Counted from the stretch's first letter, positions 35,201 through 40,650 are shown. The stretch: DNA of 64,000 bases from Spirosoma rigui (GCF_002067135.1 NZ_CP020105.1:2666001-2730000); one strand, 5' to 3'. Notes: generated from the sequence alone by a model not told the origin. Numbers and translations: made by a program.

Positions 35201-37825
35201 ACCGCCTGCGACGCCCCGGCGATCGAGATTCGGATTCGTCAGCTGGTCAACGGGCAGTACGTCTACGGCACGCCGTTCGTCTTCAACATCCGCCAGGCGT
35301 GTCCAGTGCAGGGTTGTGGCAACACTCCGCCGACCAACCAGTCGCCGATTGTGAGTGGCTCGATCCCCAGTCCGCAAACGGCCACGGTGGGTGCAAATTA
35401 CAGCACCCCAACGGCCAACGCGTTCACCGATCCGGATGGCGGCATGCTGACCTACTCGGCCGGTCCGCTGCCGAACGGTATCACGATTAACCCGACAACG
35501 GGCGTGATCTCGGGCGTAGCATCGACGACGGTCGGTAGCCCCTTCACGGTCATCGTGACGGCAACCGATCCGCAGAACGCTTCGGCAACGACCAGCTATG
35601 TACTGAACGTAGTGAATCCTGCGCCTGGCAATCAGTCGCCGATGCTGACCGGGACCCCAATTCCAAGCCCGCAAACGGCAACGGTTGGTTCGAGCTACAG
35701 CACCCCAACGGCCAGCGCGTTTACTGATCCGGATGGAGGTCCGCTAACCTACTCAGCGGGTCCGCTGCCAAATGGCATCACGATCAACCCGACAACGGGC
35801 GTGATTTCGGGCGTAGCGTCAACGACAGCTGGTAGTCCGTTTACCGTAGTGGTGACGGCAACCGATCCGCAGAACGCTTCGGTCAGCACCAACTTTGTGC
35901 TGAACGTAGTGAACCCAACGGCACCGGTCAGCTGTGGCAGCAGCAACCTCGACGGTTCACCGCTGCGGGCAACCATGCCGCTCTACGACTGTGCCCAGAT
36001 CACCACCACGGGTGCCATCCAGTTCACCGGAGCGGGGGGCAACCCATCGGGTGGGGTGATCGAGTTCAGCGCCATCGGCATCACCGACTGGACCAGCAAC
36101 TGCAACGTGGTTATCGACCGCGAAGCGCGCACCGCCTGCGACGCTCCGGCGATCGAGATTCGGATTCGTCAGCTGGTCAACGGGCAGTACGTCTACGGCA
36201 CGCCGTTCGTCTTCAACATCCGCCAGGCGTGTCCAGTGCAGGGTTGTGGCAACACTCCGCCGACCAACCAGTCGCCGGTGTTGACGGGTACGCCAATCAC
36301 GAGCCCGCAAACAGCTACGGTAGGTATCGGGTACAGTACTACGACGGCGGCTGCCTTCACCGATCCGGATGGCGGCATGCTGACCTACTCGGCTGGTCCG
36401 CTACCGAATGGGGTGACCATCAACCCGACAACGGGTGTGATTTCGGGAACGCCAACTACCGCCAATGGTTCGCCCTTTACGGTCGTCGTGACGGCAACCG
36501 ATCAGCAGAACGCTTCGGTTACCGCAACCTATGTCCTGAACGTAGTACCGGGAGGAGGTTCGCCTGTTTGCGGCAGCAGTAACCTGGATGGTTCACCACT
36601 GCGGGCAACCATGCCGGTCTACGACTGCGCCACGATCACTACTACGGGCGACATCCAGTTTACGGGTGCCGGTGGTAGCGCAACGGGTGGCCCGATTGAA
36701 TTCAAATCGATTGGTATTACCGACTGGACTACCAACTGCCGGGCAATTGTCGACCGCGAAACCCGCACGTTCTGCGATGCGTCGCCGATCGAAATTCAGA
36801 TTCGTCAGCTGGTTAACGGCGAGTATGTCTACGGTACGTCGTTCATCTTCAACATCCGCCAGGCCTGCCCCATTGCGGGCTGTAACGTACCGGAGCCAAA
36901 CCGGGCACCGATGGTGAATGCCGGTATCCCGGATCAGGTGGCAACGGTTGGCAAGCTGTTCGACTTCGACATGCCCCGTAACGCGTTCATGGACCCTGAC
37001 GGCGATGAGTTGCTCTATACATCGAGCCAGTTGCCCGAAAGCCTGACCTTCAGCAGCGGCCACTTTAATGGCTATTTGCCAACGGCGGGTACACTCCAGA
37101 TAACGATCACCGCTTATGACAACCACGGCGGGTCGGCTTCGACCACCTTCCGAATTGTGGTCAGCCCGGCCGAGAACACGACGCCAACGACTCCGCCAAC
37201 TACACCGGGTCCAACGGCCTGTGGAAGCAGCAACCTCGACGGCTCAACCCTGCGGGCCACGCAACCAGTCTTCGACTGCGCGCAGATTGCCACGACGGGT
37301 GCCATCCAGTTTACAAGTACGGGTGGCAATGCATCGGGTGGTGTGATCGAGTACAAGGCGGTGGGTGTCACCGACTGGACCAGTAATTGCCAGGTAACGA
37401 TCGACCGCGAGACGCGCACCGCCTGCGATGCCCCCGCGATCGAGATTCAGATCCGGCAGCTGGTCAACGGCCAATACGTCTACGGAACGCCGTTCAGCTT
37501 CAACCTGCGCCAGGCCTGCCCCATCCAGGGTTGTTCGGGTGCCCGCGTTGCCGCACCAACCGTTGTTGAAGTACCGCTCGACGTTCGCGTCCTGGGCAAC
37601 CCAACGACAGCCGATGAGGTAGCGGTGGAAATACGCGGTGGGGAAGGCAAAGCCCTCCACGTAATGATGGTGAACGCACAGGGCGCTCTGATTAGCGAAC
37701 ACACGATTGAGAAAGCCGCTACGGTCGAACAGCAGACCGTACGGTTAGGCCGCACCTCGGGCGTATACCTGCTGAAGGTATCGATCCCTGGTCAGTCACA
37801 AACGGTGAAGGTAATCAAGCAGTAG
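26273..37825 (+). CDS. Giant repeat-rich T9SS-exported surface protein with putative Ig domains
   Basis: A 3850-residue extracellular protein. A ~50-residue pre-sequence precedes the hydrophobic signal (LYLIGMALLSFMPFGARAQ, cleavage near residue 68). Residues 70-315 form a beta-rich N-terminal domain with an acidic loop DVDDSEGFGDLLDTDHSLAIDDL. Two He_PIG-type putative Ig modules follow (GLPASLSINATTGVITGTPS style), then six ~168-residue modules with a C-V-G-T-P-L-S-L motif, thirteen ~93-residue He_PIG modules, and alternating He_PIG and cysteine modules. The C-terminal ~80 residues are a T9SS type A sorting domain (VRVLGNPTTADEV...GVYLLKVSIPGQSQTVKVIKQ). It is probably an adhesin, biofilm or gliding-related surface filament. 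It is a single gene ending at a strong terminator. The long antisense open frames within it are artefacts of its codon pattern. Confidence 0.92.
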   Translation: MHTFLSLLIGWIRQLHYFLFGPDLTAPVPSPVPIAQWHRALYQPRAVRDRLYLIGMALLSFMPFGARAQFVSLNVPIGTTPSSFTQNFNSLPSSGLLDIGITTAGLLGTGGNGIYSNQLLVRASTGAPDLLNLATGQYSFGSDATDRALGSNSNLTNTSSGVIPIRYGVLIRNTTGYPLSSLDVSYTGEQWYRDGDRAAQSLTFDYVRMGTTFNAVNALLLLTGDVATLGGNTYTPVSSLSFTSPNFVPGSATELDGNATANRDARKGTITFEDPLPVNAYILLRWTDVDDSEGFGDLLDTDHSLAIDDLSVTAAIINSAPTVVAGGITNPQTATVSSPFTLRASAGFTDLETPGSLTYAATGLPASLSINATTGVITGTPSTTVGSPYTVTVRVTDPLGLSVSSGFTLIVVPANIPPILTATPITTPQSATVGVAFSTTTAAAFSDPDGGILAYSATGLPSGVTISPTTGVISGSPTVSGAFSVTVTARDPANGSVSTSFALNVSPAPPAGISITGNTVLCAGQTLTLTALPVNIPGLVTISAAAPTGSVTVNGTSITVTGLPSGVSTLTVTASVASLSVVSVPVSVTVNDLPIFTSALSTTATPGSLLTLGSCSLGGTVSYTVLGGTSAGTTGSGSLSLTPELAGQSVRIACTGTACPSAATTLNLPSLSVALNVSVPSLVCEGQPLSLTLLPTGIDISNPLLAVGISGPANLTVSALSPSGVVTVQGLPAGSSTLTVSLSLSSSQIASVQVPVSVSPTPTQPTQPTTLTITVGSEFALSASALCPTGSLLTVGGLTGLSSILVPTVTAGTQSLTVLCTNGSCLSLPTVVNVNVVAPVLSAVVSPSVCVGTPLSLTLLPTTGIDPLAPGLTVTASTSSGSLTVGALTDGVVSLSGGNLTAGLNQPLSVSVNLGGITLASTTLSINVLDTPPTPTQPGTLTATVGNVLSLTGLCPTGTLVSLGSLTGSGSILVPTTTAGTQSLTVLCSNGTCVGLPTIVNVDVLAPVLSAVVSPSVCVGTPLSLTLLPSTGIDPLAPGLTVTASTSSGSLTVGALTDGVVSLSGGNLTAGLNQPLSVSVNLGGITLASTTLSINVLDTPPTPTQPGTLTATVGNVLSLTGLCPTGTLVSLGSLTGSGSILVPTTTAGTQSLTVLCSNGTCVGLPTIVNVDVLAPVLSAVVSPSVCVGTPLSLTLLPSTGIDPLAPGLTVTASTSSGSLTVGVLTNGVVSLSGGNLTAGLNQPLSVSVNLGGITLASTTLSINVLDTPPTPTQPGTLTATVGNVLSLTGLCPTGTLVSLGSLTGSGSILVPTTTAGTQSLTVLCSNGTCVGLPTIVNVDVLGTLTASVPTAVCVNQPFSLTVLPTGFDLTQTGIGVTVTTPSGALTVGALNNGVLTISSGALTVGPNQPLTVNVTLAGQTIASTTVNLNVLAQPAAPTPVAALTATVGSVLSLSASALCPTGSLLTLGSLDGSGSILVPTTTIGSQSLTVLCTNGTCLSLPTVIDVSVVAPVLSVSATAAICVGQPASLTILPTNFGINDGIVSLSITGPANINVSAINNDGVVTITGLPAGSQVLTITATVAGAQVATFQTPAIIVTSVAAPAIVSASGGTYPSGQTSLTVTQNTGNVLFNASCSSGTFSYTGSDNSNGTGGTITVPTTATGVFSYTGVCTSNSCVSEATVVSVTVVAPINNAPTIVGNGLISPQSATVGVGFTTETAYAFNDDGTLTYSVTGLPNGLDINATTGQITGTPTVAGSFTVLVTATDAANQSVSDDFVLNVVPVNNVPTIVGNGLISPQSATVGVGFTTETAYAFNDDGTLTYSVAGLPAGLDINGTTGVISGTPTVSGPFTVTVTVTDVANQSVSDDFVLNVSPAPVVNNPPTIVGNGLISPQSATVGVGFTTPTAYAFNDDGTLTYSVAGLPAGLDINGTTGVISGTPTVAGSFTVLVTATDAANQSVSDDFVLNVVPVNNAPTIVGNGLISPQSATVGVGFTTETAYAFNDDGTLTYSVTGLPNGLDINATTGQITGTPTVAGSFTVLVTATDAANQSVSDDFVLNVVPVNNVPTIVGNGLISPQSATVGVGFTTETAYAFNDDGTLTYSVAGLPAGLDINGTTGVISGTPTVSGPFTVTVTVTDVANQSVSDDFVLNVSPAPVVNNPPTIVGNGLISPQSATVGVGFTTPTAYAFNDDGTLTYSVAGLPAGLDINGTTGVISGTPTVAGSFTVLVTATDAANQSVSDDFVLNVVPVNNAPTIVGNGLISPQSATVGVGFTTETAYAFNDDGTLTYSVTGLPNGLDINATTGQITGTPTVAGSFTVLVTATDAANQSVSDDFVLNVVPVNNVPTIVGNGLISPQSATVGVGFTTETAYAFNDDGTLTYSVAGLPAGLDINGTTGVISGTPTVSGPFTVTVTVTDVANQSVSDDFVLNVSPAPVVNNPPTIVGNGLISPQSATVGVGFTTETAYAFNDDGTLTYSVAGLPAGLDINGTTGVISGTPTVSGPFTVTVTVTDVANQSVSDDFVLNVSPAPVVNNPPTIVGNGLISPQSATVGVGFTTPTAYAFNDDGTLTYSVAGLPAGLDINGTTGVISGTPTVSGPFTVTVTVTDVANQSVSDDFVLNVSPAPVVNNPPTIVGNGLISPQSATVGVGFTTETAYAFNDDGTLTYSVTGLPNGLDINATTGQITGTPTVAGSFTVLVTATDAANQSVSDDFVLNVVPVNNAPTIVGNGLISPQSATVGVGFTTETAYAFNDDGTLTYSVTGLPNGLDINATTGQITGTPTVAGSFTVLVTATDAANQSVSDDFILNVVPAPVVNNSPMIVGNGLESPKSGTVGVGLTIETAYAFTDDGALTYSATGLPNGVVINPTTGVISGAPSLSGTFGIIVTATDVANQSISDDFTLNVVNPTAPVSCGSSNLDGSPLRATMPLYDCAQITTTGAIQFTGAGGNSSGGVIEFSAIGITDWTSNCNVVIDREARTACDAPAIEIRIRQLVNGQYVYGTPFVFNIRQACPVQGCGNTPPTNQSPIVSGSIPSPQTATVGANYSTPTANAFTDPDGGMLTYSAGPLPNGITINPTTGVISGVASTTVGSPFTVIVTATDPQNASATTSYVLNVVNPAPGNQSPMLTGTPIPSPQTATVGSSYSTPTASAFTDPDGGPLTYSAGPLPNGITINPTTGVISGVASTTAGSPFTVVVTATDPQNASVSTNFVLNVVNPTAPVSCGSSNLDGSPLRATMPLYDCAQITTTGAIQFTGAGGNPSGGVIEFSAIGITDWTSNCNVVIDREARTACDAPAIEIRIRQLVNGQYVYGTPFVFNIRQACPVQGCGNTPPTNQSPVLTGTPITSPQTATVGIGYSTTTAAAFTDPDGGMLTYSAGPLPNGVTINPTTGVISGTPTTANGSPFTVVVTATDQQNASVTATYVLNVVPGGGSPVCGSSNLDGSPLRATMPVYDCATITTTGDIQFTGAGGSATGGPIEFKSIGITDWTTNCRAIVDRETRTFCDASPIEIQIRQLVNGEYVYGTSFIFNIRQACPIAGCNVPEPNRAPMVNAGIPDQVATVGKLFDFDMPRNAFMDPDGDELLYTSSQLPESLTFSSGHFNGYLPTAGTLQITITAYDNHGGSASTTFRIVVSPAENTTPTTPPTTPGPTACGSSNLDGSTLRATQPVFDCAQIATTGAIQFTSTGGNASGGVIEYKAVGVTDWTSNCQVTIDRETRTACDAPAIEIQIRQLVNGQYVYGTPFSFNLRQACPIQGCSGARVAAPTVVEVPLDVRVLGNPTTADEVAVEIRGGEGKALHVMMVNAQGALISEHTIEKAATVEQQTVRLGRTSGVYLLKVSIPGQSQTVKVIKQ
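28784..30297 (+). repeat. Three tandem 504-bp coding repeats
   Basis: Copies begin at 28784, 29288 and 29792, each exactly 504 bases (168 codons), starting at the PVLSAVVSPSVCVGTPLSL segment. The second and third are nearly identical; the first differs at a few positions. Diverged relatives of the same module flank them (near 28296, 30298 and 30800), so six copies exist in all. The reading frame is preserved throughout. Confidence 0.92.
31346..34981 (+). repeat. Thirteen-copy He_PIG repeat array with 837-bp higher-order period
   Basis: Unit starts are at 31346, 31622, 31907, 32183, 32459, 32744, 33020, 33296, 33581, 33866, 34151, 34427 and 34712. Spacing alternates between 276 and 285 bases, the longer units carrying an extra SPAPV linker. 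Units 1-3 (276+285+276) recur as units 4-6 and partly 7-9, giving an 837-bp higher-order period. Twelve copies are nearly identical at base level; the thirteenth has diverged. Each unit encodes one putative Ig domain with the motif TYSVxGLPxGLDIN. This is protein-coding tandem repetition, not CRISPR. Confidence 0.93.
34997..37545 (+). repeat. Four dispersed copies of a cysteine-containing ~110-residue module
   Basis: Copies begin with CGSSNLDGSxLRAT near 34997, 35927, 36568 and 37219, and end with IRQAC or LRQAC plus a further Cys. The first two lie in a near-identical direct repeat (34981-35342 and 35911-36272, offset 930 bases). Each holds about six cysteines, probably disulfide-bonded outside the cell, and is separated from the next by one or two putative Ig modules. 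I do not know a family name for it. Confidence 0.88.
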
Positions 37826-37848
37826 TCAGTAGTTCAGGCGAAATGCAG

Positions 37849-37887
37849 CGCGCCTGCCCGAGCAATCGGGCAGGCGCGTTTGTTTTT
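37849..37887 (+). terminator. Terminator of the giant surface-protein gene
   Basis: Perfect 13-bp GC-rich stem (37849-37861 with 37866-37878), GCAA loop, followed by TTTGTTTTT, 24 bases after the stop codon. Confidence 0.92.
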
Positions 37888-37942
37888 GGAAGGGCCGAGA
37901 ACCTAGACCTGTGAGTTAGGTAAAGTGCCGGAAAGACGGAAA

Positions 37943-37971
37943 ACAAAAAAGCCACTTCGATTGAAGCGGCT
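37943..37971 (-). terminator. Minus-strand terminator at the prophage left edge
   Basis: Arms 37950-37958 and 37963-37971 form a 9-bp stem on the minus strand with one G-U pair, followed by six T. No minus-strand gene ends just before it; the sequence it would terminate is the tRNA-3'-like fragment at 37983-38005. Confidence 0.65.
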
Positions 37972-37982
37972 CTCGTGCACTC

Positions 37983-38005
37983 GTAGGGATTCTGAACCTA
38001 CAAGT
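37983..38005 (-). other. tRNA-3'-like fragment, candidate left attachment site (attL)
   Basis: On the minus strand this reads like the T-arm and end of a tRNA: a GTAGG/CCTAC stem around TTCAGAATC, which is close to the TTCGAATC T-loop. No 5' half of a tRNA lies upstream, but a terminator lies downstream. This is what a tRNA end displaced by phage integration looks like. The T-loop is not perfect, so the call is tentative; the matching attR and integrase would lie beyond the right edge of the window. Confidence 0.3.
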
Positions 38006-38085
38006 TAACTATTTCAATGTCTGCCCTGTACCTTGACAAAGGTACGCAGTGTACCCCAAACTGCACCCCAATTTACTCAAAAAGA

Positions 38086-38562
38086 CTACCCAATACGGAA
38101 TAAATTTGTGTTGGGCAAATACAGCTTTTTGTTCGGAGTACTGCTTGGGCGACGGGATACACTGTCAAGCTTTCCCATGCCAACCATTACATCGAGAATC
38201 TTATCCATCTGCCTGTCGCGCACAGTTTGCTGTTCGCGGAGATGACGCATCTCTTGTAAGATGCCAGTTAGTATCCCTTCTATAGACTTCTCGCCACTAG
38301 GCTTATCCGGATTTTCAGAGGATACTTTACTAGCGTACATCTCTCCCTCTCCAGTCGCTAACCACCCTACATTAATATCAAGCTTCTGATAGAACTTTAT
38401 CAAGACATCAACAGATAGTTGCTTAGTTCTGCCAGAAGAGAGCTGATAGAATGTAGTACTTGAGATCTCAAGTAGCTTGGCTAACTTATTGTGAGTCAGC
38501 CCCATATTGGCGCATATTTTATCTATGCGCTTTTCTAAATCTGTCGATTCCTGGGTAACCAT
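38086..38562 (-). CDS. Prophage repressor, XRE/Cro-CI-type helix-turn-helix protein
   Basis: A 158-residue protein with an N-terminal XRE helix-turn-helix at about residues 10-65 (IDKICANMGLTHNKLAKLLEISSTTFYQLSSGRTKQLSVDVLIKFYQKL), then the typical follow-on W-L-x-T-G-E-G-x-M-Y. The C-terminal half has a coiled stretch (LREQQTVRDRQMDKILDVM) common in Bacteroidota phage and mobile-element regulators, probably for oligomerisation. No LexA-like peptidase domain is present, so release from lysogeny is not by self-cleavage. It is the leftmost prophage gene, facing left, and is divergent from the early genes, with an inverted repeat just before its start. Confidence 0.85.
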   Translation of the reverse strand: MVTQESTDLEKRIDKICANMGLTHNKLAKLLEISSTTFYQLSSGRTKQLSVDVLIKFYQKLDINVGWLATGEGEMYASKVSSENPDKPSGEKSIEGILTGILQEMRHLREQQTVRDRQMDKILDVMVGMGKLDSVSRRPSSTPNKKLYLPNTNLFRIG

Positions 38563-38566
38563 AAAT

Positions 38567-38592
38567 TATTTGTTAGATAATTATGACAAATA
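38567..38592. promoter_or_regulatory. Candidate repressor operator
   Basis: A 7-base perfect inverted repeat TATTTGT (38567-38573) and ACAAATA (38586-38592), 12 bases apart, begins 5 bases upstream of the repressor start codon. Position and symmetry suit an autoregulatory operator. Confidence 0.45.
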
Positions 38593-38593
38593 C

Positions 38594-38625
38594 TTGATAA
38601 TGTTATTGCTGTCATCATATATTTG
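38594..38625 (+). promoter_or_regulatory. Predicted rightward early promoter of the prophage
   Basis: TTG at 38594-38596 and TATATTTG at 38618-38625 (perfect TAnnTTTG) are 21 bases apart, within the Bacteroidota range. It adjoins the candidate operator, so the repressor could block it. It also argues against translation starting at the TTG of 38623. Confidence 0.55.
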
Positions 38626-38746
38626 CCAGCGATAGCACTATCAAAGGTATTATTTTATATCTCCGGTGCTATAGTTATGACGACTTTTCTACTCATCTGT
38701 AGGTGTAGAAAGCGTCATATTGATTTAACGGTCAAAGGTAGAGTCA

Positions 38747-38809
38747 ATGAAGTTAGCAGACGATCTACTCAGAACTATCTGCGAAAAATTATCAACACAA
38801 GTCCTATGA
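38747..38809 (+). CDS. Possible 20-residue leader ORF of the early operon
   Basis: An ATG-started frame, MKLADDLLRTICEKLSTQVL, ends in a TGA overlapping the ATG of the next gene (ATGA at 38806-38809). The overlap suggests translational coupling. It is too short to be judged by content. Confidence 0.3.
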   Translation: MKLADDLLRTICEKLSTQVL

Positions 38810-39117
38810 GCGTACTGACATCAACCATTCCAAAGAACCCGATTGCTCGATTATTGGGGGCACTGCCGGCCCGAGTCGCAGAAGAAAAAGACCGAGCTAT
38901 CCAACAGGAGCTAATGGCTGTAGGTCTGTGGCAGCATTACCGGCAGAATATTGCCAAACAGGAGGTTGACTTAGGAAGGATGGCTATACGTGGGGCTAAC
39001 ATCATAAAGATACACCTTGGTGTTTCGGATGATTTTTTCACCAAAGGGCGTGAGGTTCAGGATGAAGAAATTCAACGCATAATAGCTCCTTATTACGAGC
39101 AGGTGCTTAAAAACTAA
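38806..39117 (+). CDS. Hypothetical early phage protein
   Basis: A 103-residue protein (MSVLTSTIPKNPIARLLG...) of unknown family. It is mostly helical and charged, with no signal or membrane segment. The open frame extends upstream to a TTG at 38623, but that codon lies inside the predicted -7 promoter box and the extension is not protein-like, so the ATG at 38806 is preferred. It is the first sizeable gene of the rightward early operon, the usual place for Cro-like or anti-host proteins, but I see no DNA-binding motif. Confidence 0.6.
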   Translation: MSVLTSTIPKNPIARLLGALPARVAEEKDRAIQQELMAVGLWQHYRQNIAKQEVDLGRMAIRGANIIKIHLGVSDDFFTKGREVQDEEIQRIIAPYYEQVLKN

Positions 39118-39137
39118 ACGTCTATATACACCTCGTT

Positions 39138-39305
39138 ATGATAGCTGCCTTCCTAATCTACCTGCTTTGTTACAGCCTGCTTATGTTGGGCTTGATACAC
39201 CAAGCGAATCGGGCTTTTAAACGCCGGTCAAATCAATGGCAGTTGGAGCTCGAGCGAATGGAGAATGCTTCCATCCTTGAGATGCAACTGGAAGGCAGAT
39301 GGTAA
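39138..39305 (+). CDS. Single-helix membrane microprotein
   Basis: A 55-residue protein: a hydrophobic helix at the very N-terminus (IAAFLIYLLCYSLLMLGLI) then a basic and acidic tail (ANRAFKRRSNQWQLELERME). Topology is likely N-out with a cytoplasmic tail. The TAA stop overlaps the ATG of the next microprotein (ATGGTAA), showing tight coupling. Such proteins in phage early regions can be superinfection-exclusion factors, spanins or holin partners; nothing decides between these. Confidence 0.55.
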   Translation: MIAAFLIYLLCYSLLMLGLIHQANRAFKRRSNQWQLELERMENASILEMQLEGRW

Positions 39306-39436
39306 CAGGCTCTTATCTCGAATATGTTGGCCCGTTCTGGCCAGTGGTTGGCTGCCTAATAGGCTTACTGTTGCTTGGGTTAGGTGTTTACGTGGCTCTG
39401 CTCAGCTACCGGGACTACAAGCAAACTCGACCCTAA
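39299..39436 (+). CDS. Single-helix membrane microprotein
   Basis: A 45-residue protein with one central transmembrane helix (FWPVVGCLIGLLLLGLGVYVALL) and a short basic tail (SYRDYKQTRP). Its start codon overlaps the end of the previous microprotein gene by seven bases, so both are probably made together and may interact in the membrane. No family is known to me. Confidence 0.55.
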   Translation: MVTGSYLEYVGPFWPVVGCLIGLLLLGLGVYVALLSYRDYKQTRP

Positions 39437-39451
39437 AACTTTTCAACCCCT

Positions 39452-39742
39452 ATGCTGACCATGTCTCTAATGATCGCTGAAGACCTGCTGGCCCAGCCGG
39501 TTGATGGACTCTCGAAGTGGAGTCGGTGGCAACAGATCGCCCAGATCGATGACTGTGTCAACCTGTTTCTGACCTGGCAGCAGGGGAGTGTACCGGGGAG
39601 CACGACCTATCAGAAGGTAGCCATAGTGCTCAGGCGTTTACGGTTGAAACGATTTCAGTACTGGCATTCACTTCACCCAGCCTTTTCAACTTCCGTCCGG
39701 GTGTGCAATCCAGCCGATTTCTGTCCTATCGCTCAAGCTTAA
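39452..39742 (+). CDS. Hypothetical phage protein, 96 residues
   Basis: A small soluble protein (MLTMSLMIAEDLLAQPVDGLSKWSRWQQIAQIDDCVNLFLTW...), rich in Trp and Arg, with no recognised motif. Start at ATG 39452; two further in-frame ATGs lie within seven codons. Its place between the microproteins and the next small gene, with short gaps, supports it as part of the early operon. Confidence 0.55.
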   Translation: MLTMSLMIAEDLLAQPVDGLSKWSRWQQIAQIDDCVNLFLTWQQGSVPGSTTYQKVAIVLRRLRLKRFQYWHSLHPAFSTSVRVCNPADFCPIAQA

Positions 39743-39768
39743 CTATCTACTATTTCGCATGAATTACT

Positions 39769-40017
39769 ATGAAGCCCAACGGAAGAACAACACAACCCGG
39801 TCAACTCCCAGACCAAATCCCATCGTTGAAGCCATCCTCAACCGGCTCAGTGCTGGCCCGAAAAGTAGCCAACTGCGAAGCCATACTAATATGGTTTCAA
39901 ACCCGGCCATCTCAGCTACAGCAGCTGCTCGGGGGAGCGTTCACCTTGGCGTTACTGCAGGGGATTTATGACATCGTTCTTGAAGACTACATCCAGGAGA
40001 CTAACCAGTACCTCTGA
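39769..40017 (+). CDS. Hypothetical phage protein, 82 residues
   Basis: Two overlapping frames start within ten bases here (39759 and 39769). I choose the one from 39769 because its C-terminal half (CEAILIWFQTRPSQLQQLL, GIYDIVLEDYIQETNQYL) looks like a real helical protein and its stop adjoins the next start. The other frame has serine- and alanine-rich nonsense composition. Function unknown. Confidence 0.5.
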   Translation: MKPNGRTTQPGQLPDQIPSLKPSSTGSVLARKVANCEAILIWFQTRPSQLQQLLGGAFTLALLQGIYDIVLEDYIQETNQYL

Positions 40018-40019
40018 TT

Positions 40020-40208
40020 ATGGGAGAGCAATTTCAGGATCTGCTGAAGCTGGTCAGGACCATGCGAGAGGCTCAAAAGAAAGTCCGGCTCAGTGGCCCG
40101 GCATCGAGTGTACATTCTGCCAACCTATGGCAAAATAAGGTCGACTGGTTTCTGGATCAGCATCCGGAGCCCCAGCAGCCAGCCCAAGGTAAAATAGAAT
40201 TTCAGTAG
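40020..40208 (+). CDS. Small conserved phage protein, MRxAQK motif
   Basis: A 62-residue protein (FQDLLKLVRTMREAQKKVRLSG...NLWQNKVDWFLDQH). The pattern of a helix ending MRxAQK, then a short linker and an amphipathic helix with L-x-x-x-V-D, recurs in small phage proteins of Bacteroidota and other hosts; function unknown. It begins two bases after the previous stop and ends 33 bases before the tRNA-like cluster. Confidence 0.6.
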   Translation: MGEQFQDLLKLVRTMREAQKKVRLSGPASSVHSANLWQNKVDWFLDQHPEPQQPAQGKIEFQ

Positions 40209-40241
40209 CTGCTTCTGCTGGATACACCTTACGGAAATTAT

Positions 40242-40376
40242 TGCAGGATAGCTCAAGTGGTGGAGCATGTCAGCCTTAAGGACGTTCGGAGCGCTCCTGC
40301 TTTTTTGTCCAGGTAAAGCAGTGGACCGCCGATTCGTCGGACTGATAAGGATGCCGGTTCGAGTCCGGCTCCTGCA
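40242..40376 (+). ncRNA. tRNA-like element A with a 70-base anticodon loop
   Basis: Canonical tRNA arms can be drawn except at the anticodon. Acceptor: 40242-40248 (TGCAGGA) with 40370-40376, seven pairs. D arm: GCTC 40251-40254 with GAGC 40263-40266, loop with GG. T arm: GCCGG TTCGAGT CCGGC, 40353-40369. Anticodon stem: TGTCA 40268-40272 with TGATA 40343-40347 (one G-U), and variable loop AGGAT. Instead of 7 bases, the anticodon loop has 70 (40273-40342), itself holding short hairpins. It is too short for a group I intron. No CCA is encoded. It cannot decode unless the insert is removed. Confidence 0.7.
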
Positions 40377-40452
40377 ACAGGTGTGGGGAAGCACCGCTGG
40401 AGGGCAACCAGGGTAAAACAAGGTCGTAATAGAGGGTAGATTGGGTCGAATG

Positions 40453-40472
40453 CCGGGGGCTTTGCTCCCGGT
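40453..40472 (+). terminator. GC-rich hairpin after tRNA-like element A
   Basis: Eight-pair stem CCGGGGGC / GCTCCCGG with a TTT loop (40453-40471), followed by TATTTCTT. The hairpin after element B has the same loop and a similar trailing TCTTTCTT, suggesting a repeated processing or termination signal. Confidence 0.5.
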
Positions 40473-40499
40473 ATTTCTTACCAACTGGAGAAATGATTC

Positions 40500-40569
40500 T
40501 GTAGGGTAGCTCAGGGGTAGAGCATGGATGTATTCCGCCAAGGTCGCTGGTTCGAATCCGGCTCCTACA
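40500..40569 (+). ncRNA. tRNA-like element B with a defective anticodon arm
   Basis: Acceptor TGTAGGG (40500-40506) pairs with TCCTACA (40563-40569), ending in a G-U. D arm GCTC/GAGC at 40509-40512 and 40520-40523. T arm GCTGG TTCGAAT CCGGC at 40546-40562, variable loop AGGTC. The anticodon region 40525-40540 is 16 bases, one short, and can form only a three-pair TGG/CCA stem with a ten-base loop, or a shifted four-pair stem with a five-base loop. No standard 7-base loop with U33 is possible, so no anticodon can be assigned. No CCA is encoded. Confidence 0.7.
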
Positions 40570-40624
40570 GCGAAGGGATGTCCCCTTCTGTTGAAAAACA
40601 AATGGTGTGGATAGATGGGAAAAT

Positions 40625-40650
40625 CCTGGGGCTTTGCCCCAGGTCTTTCT
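40625..40650 (+). terminator. GC-rich hairpin after tRNA-like element B
   Basis: Perfect 8-bp stem CCTGGGGC / GCCCCAGG with a TTT loop (40625-40643), followed by TCTTTCTT. Closely resembles the hairpin after element A. Confidence 0.55.

Noticed and set aside
27178..37755. Many antisense open frames inside the giant gene
   Set aside because: They repeat with the same periods as the sense repeats and follow from codon bias; none has a domain or start context.
38033..38245. Plus-strand frames opposite the repressor gene
   Set aside because: They overlap a convincing HTH repressor on the other strand and lack protein-like content; no integrase motifs.
39759..39971. 70-codon frame starting ten bases before the chosen 82-codon gene
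   Set aside because: Low-complexity Ser/Ala/Asn composition, while the other frame shows helical protein pattern and adjoins the next start.
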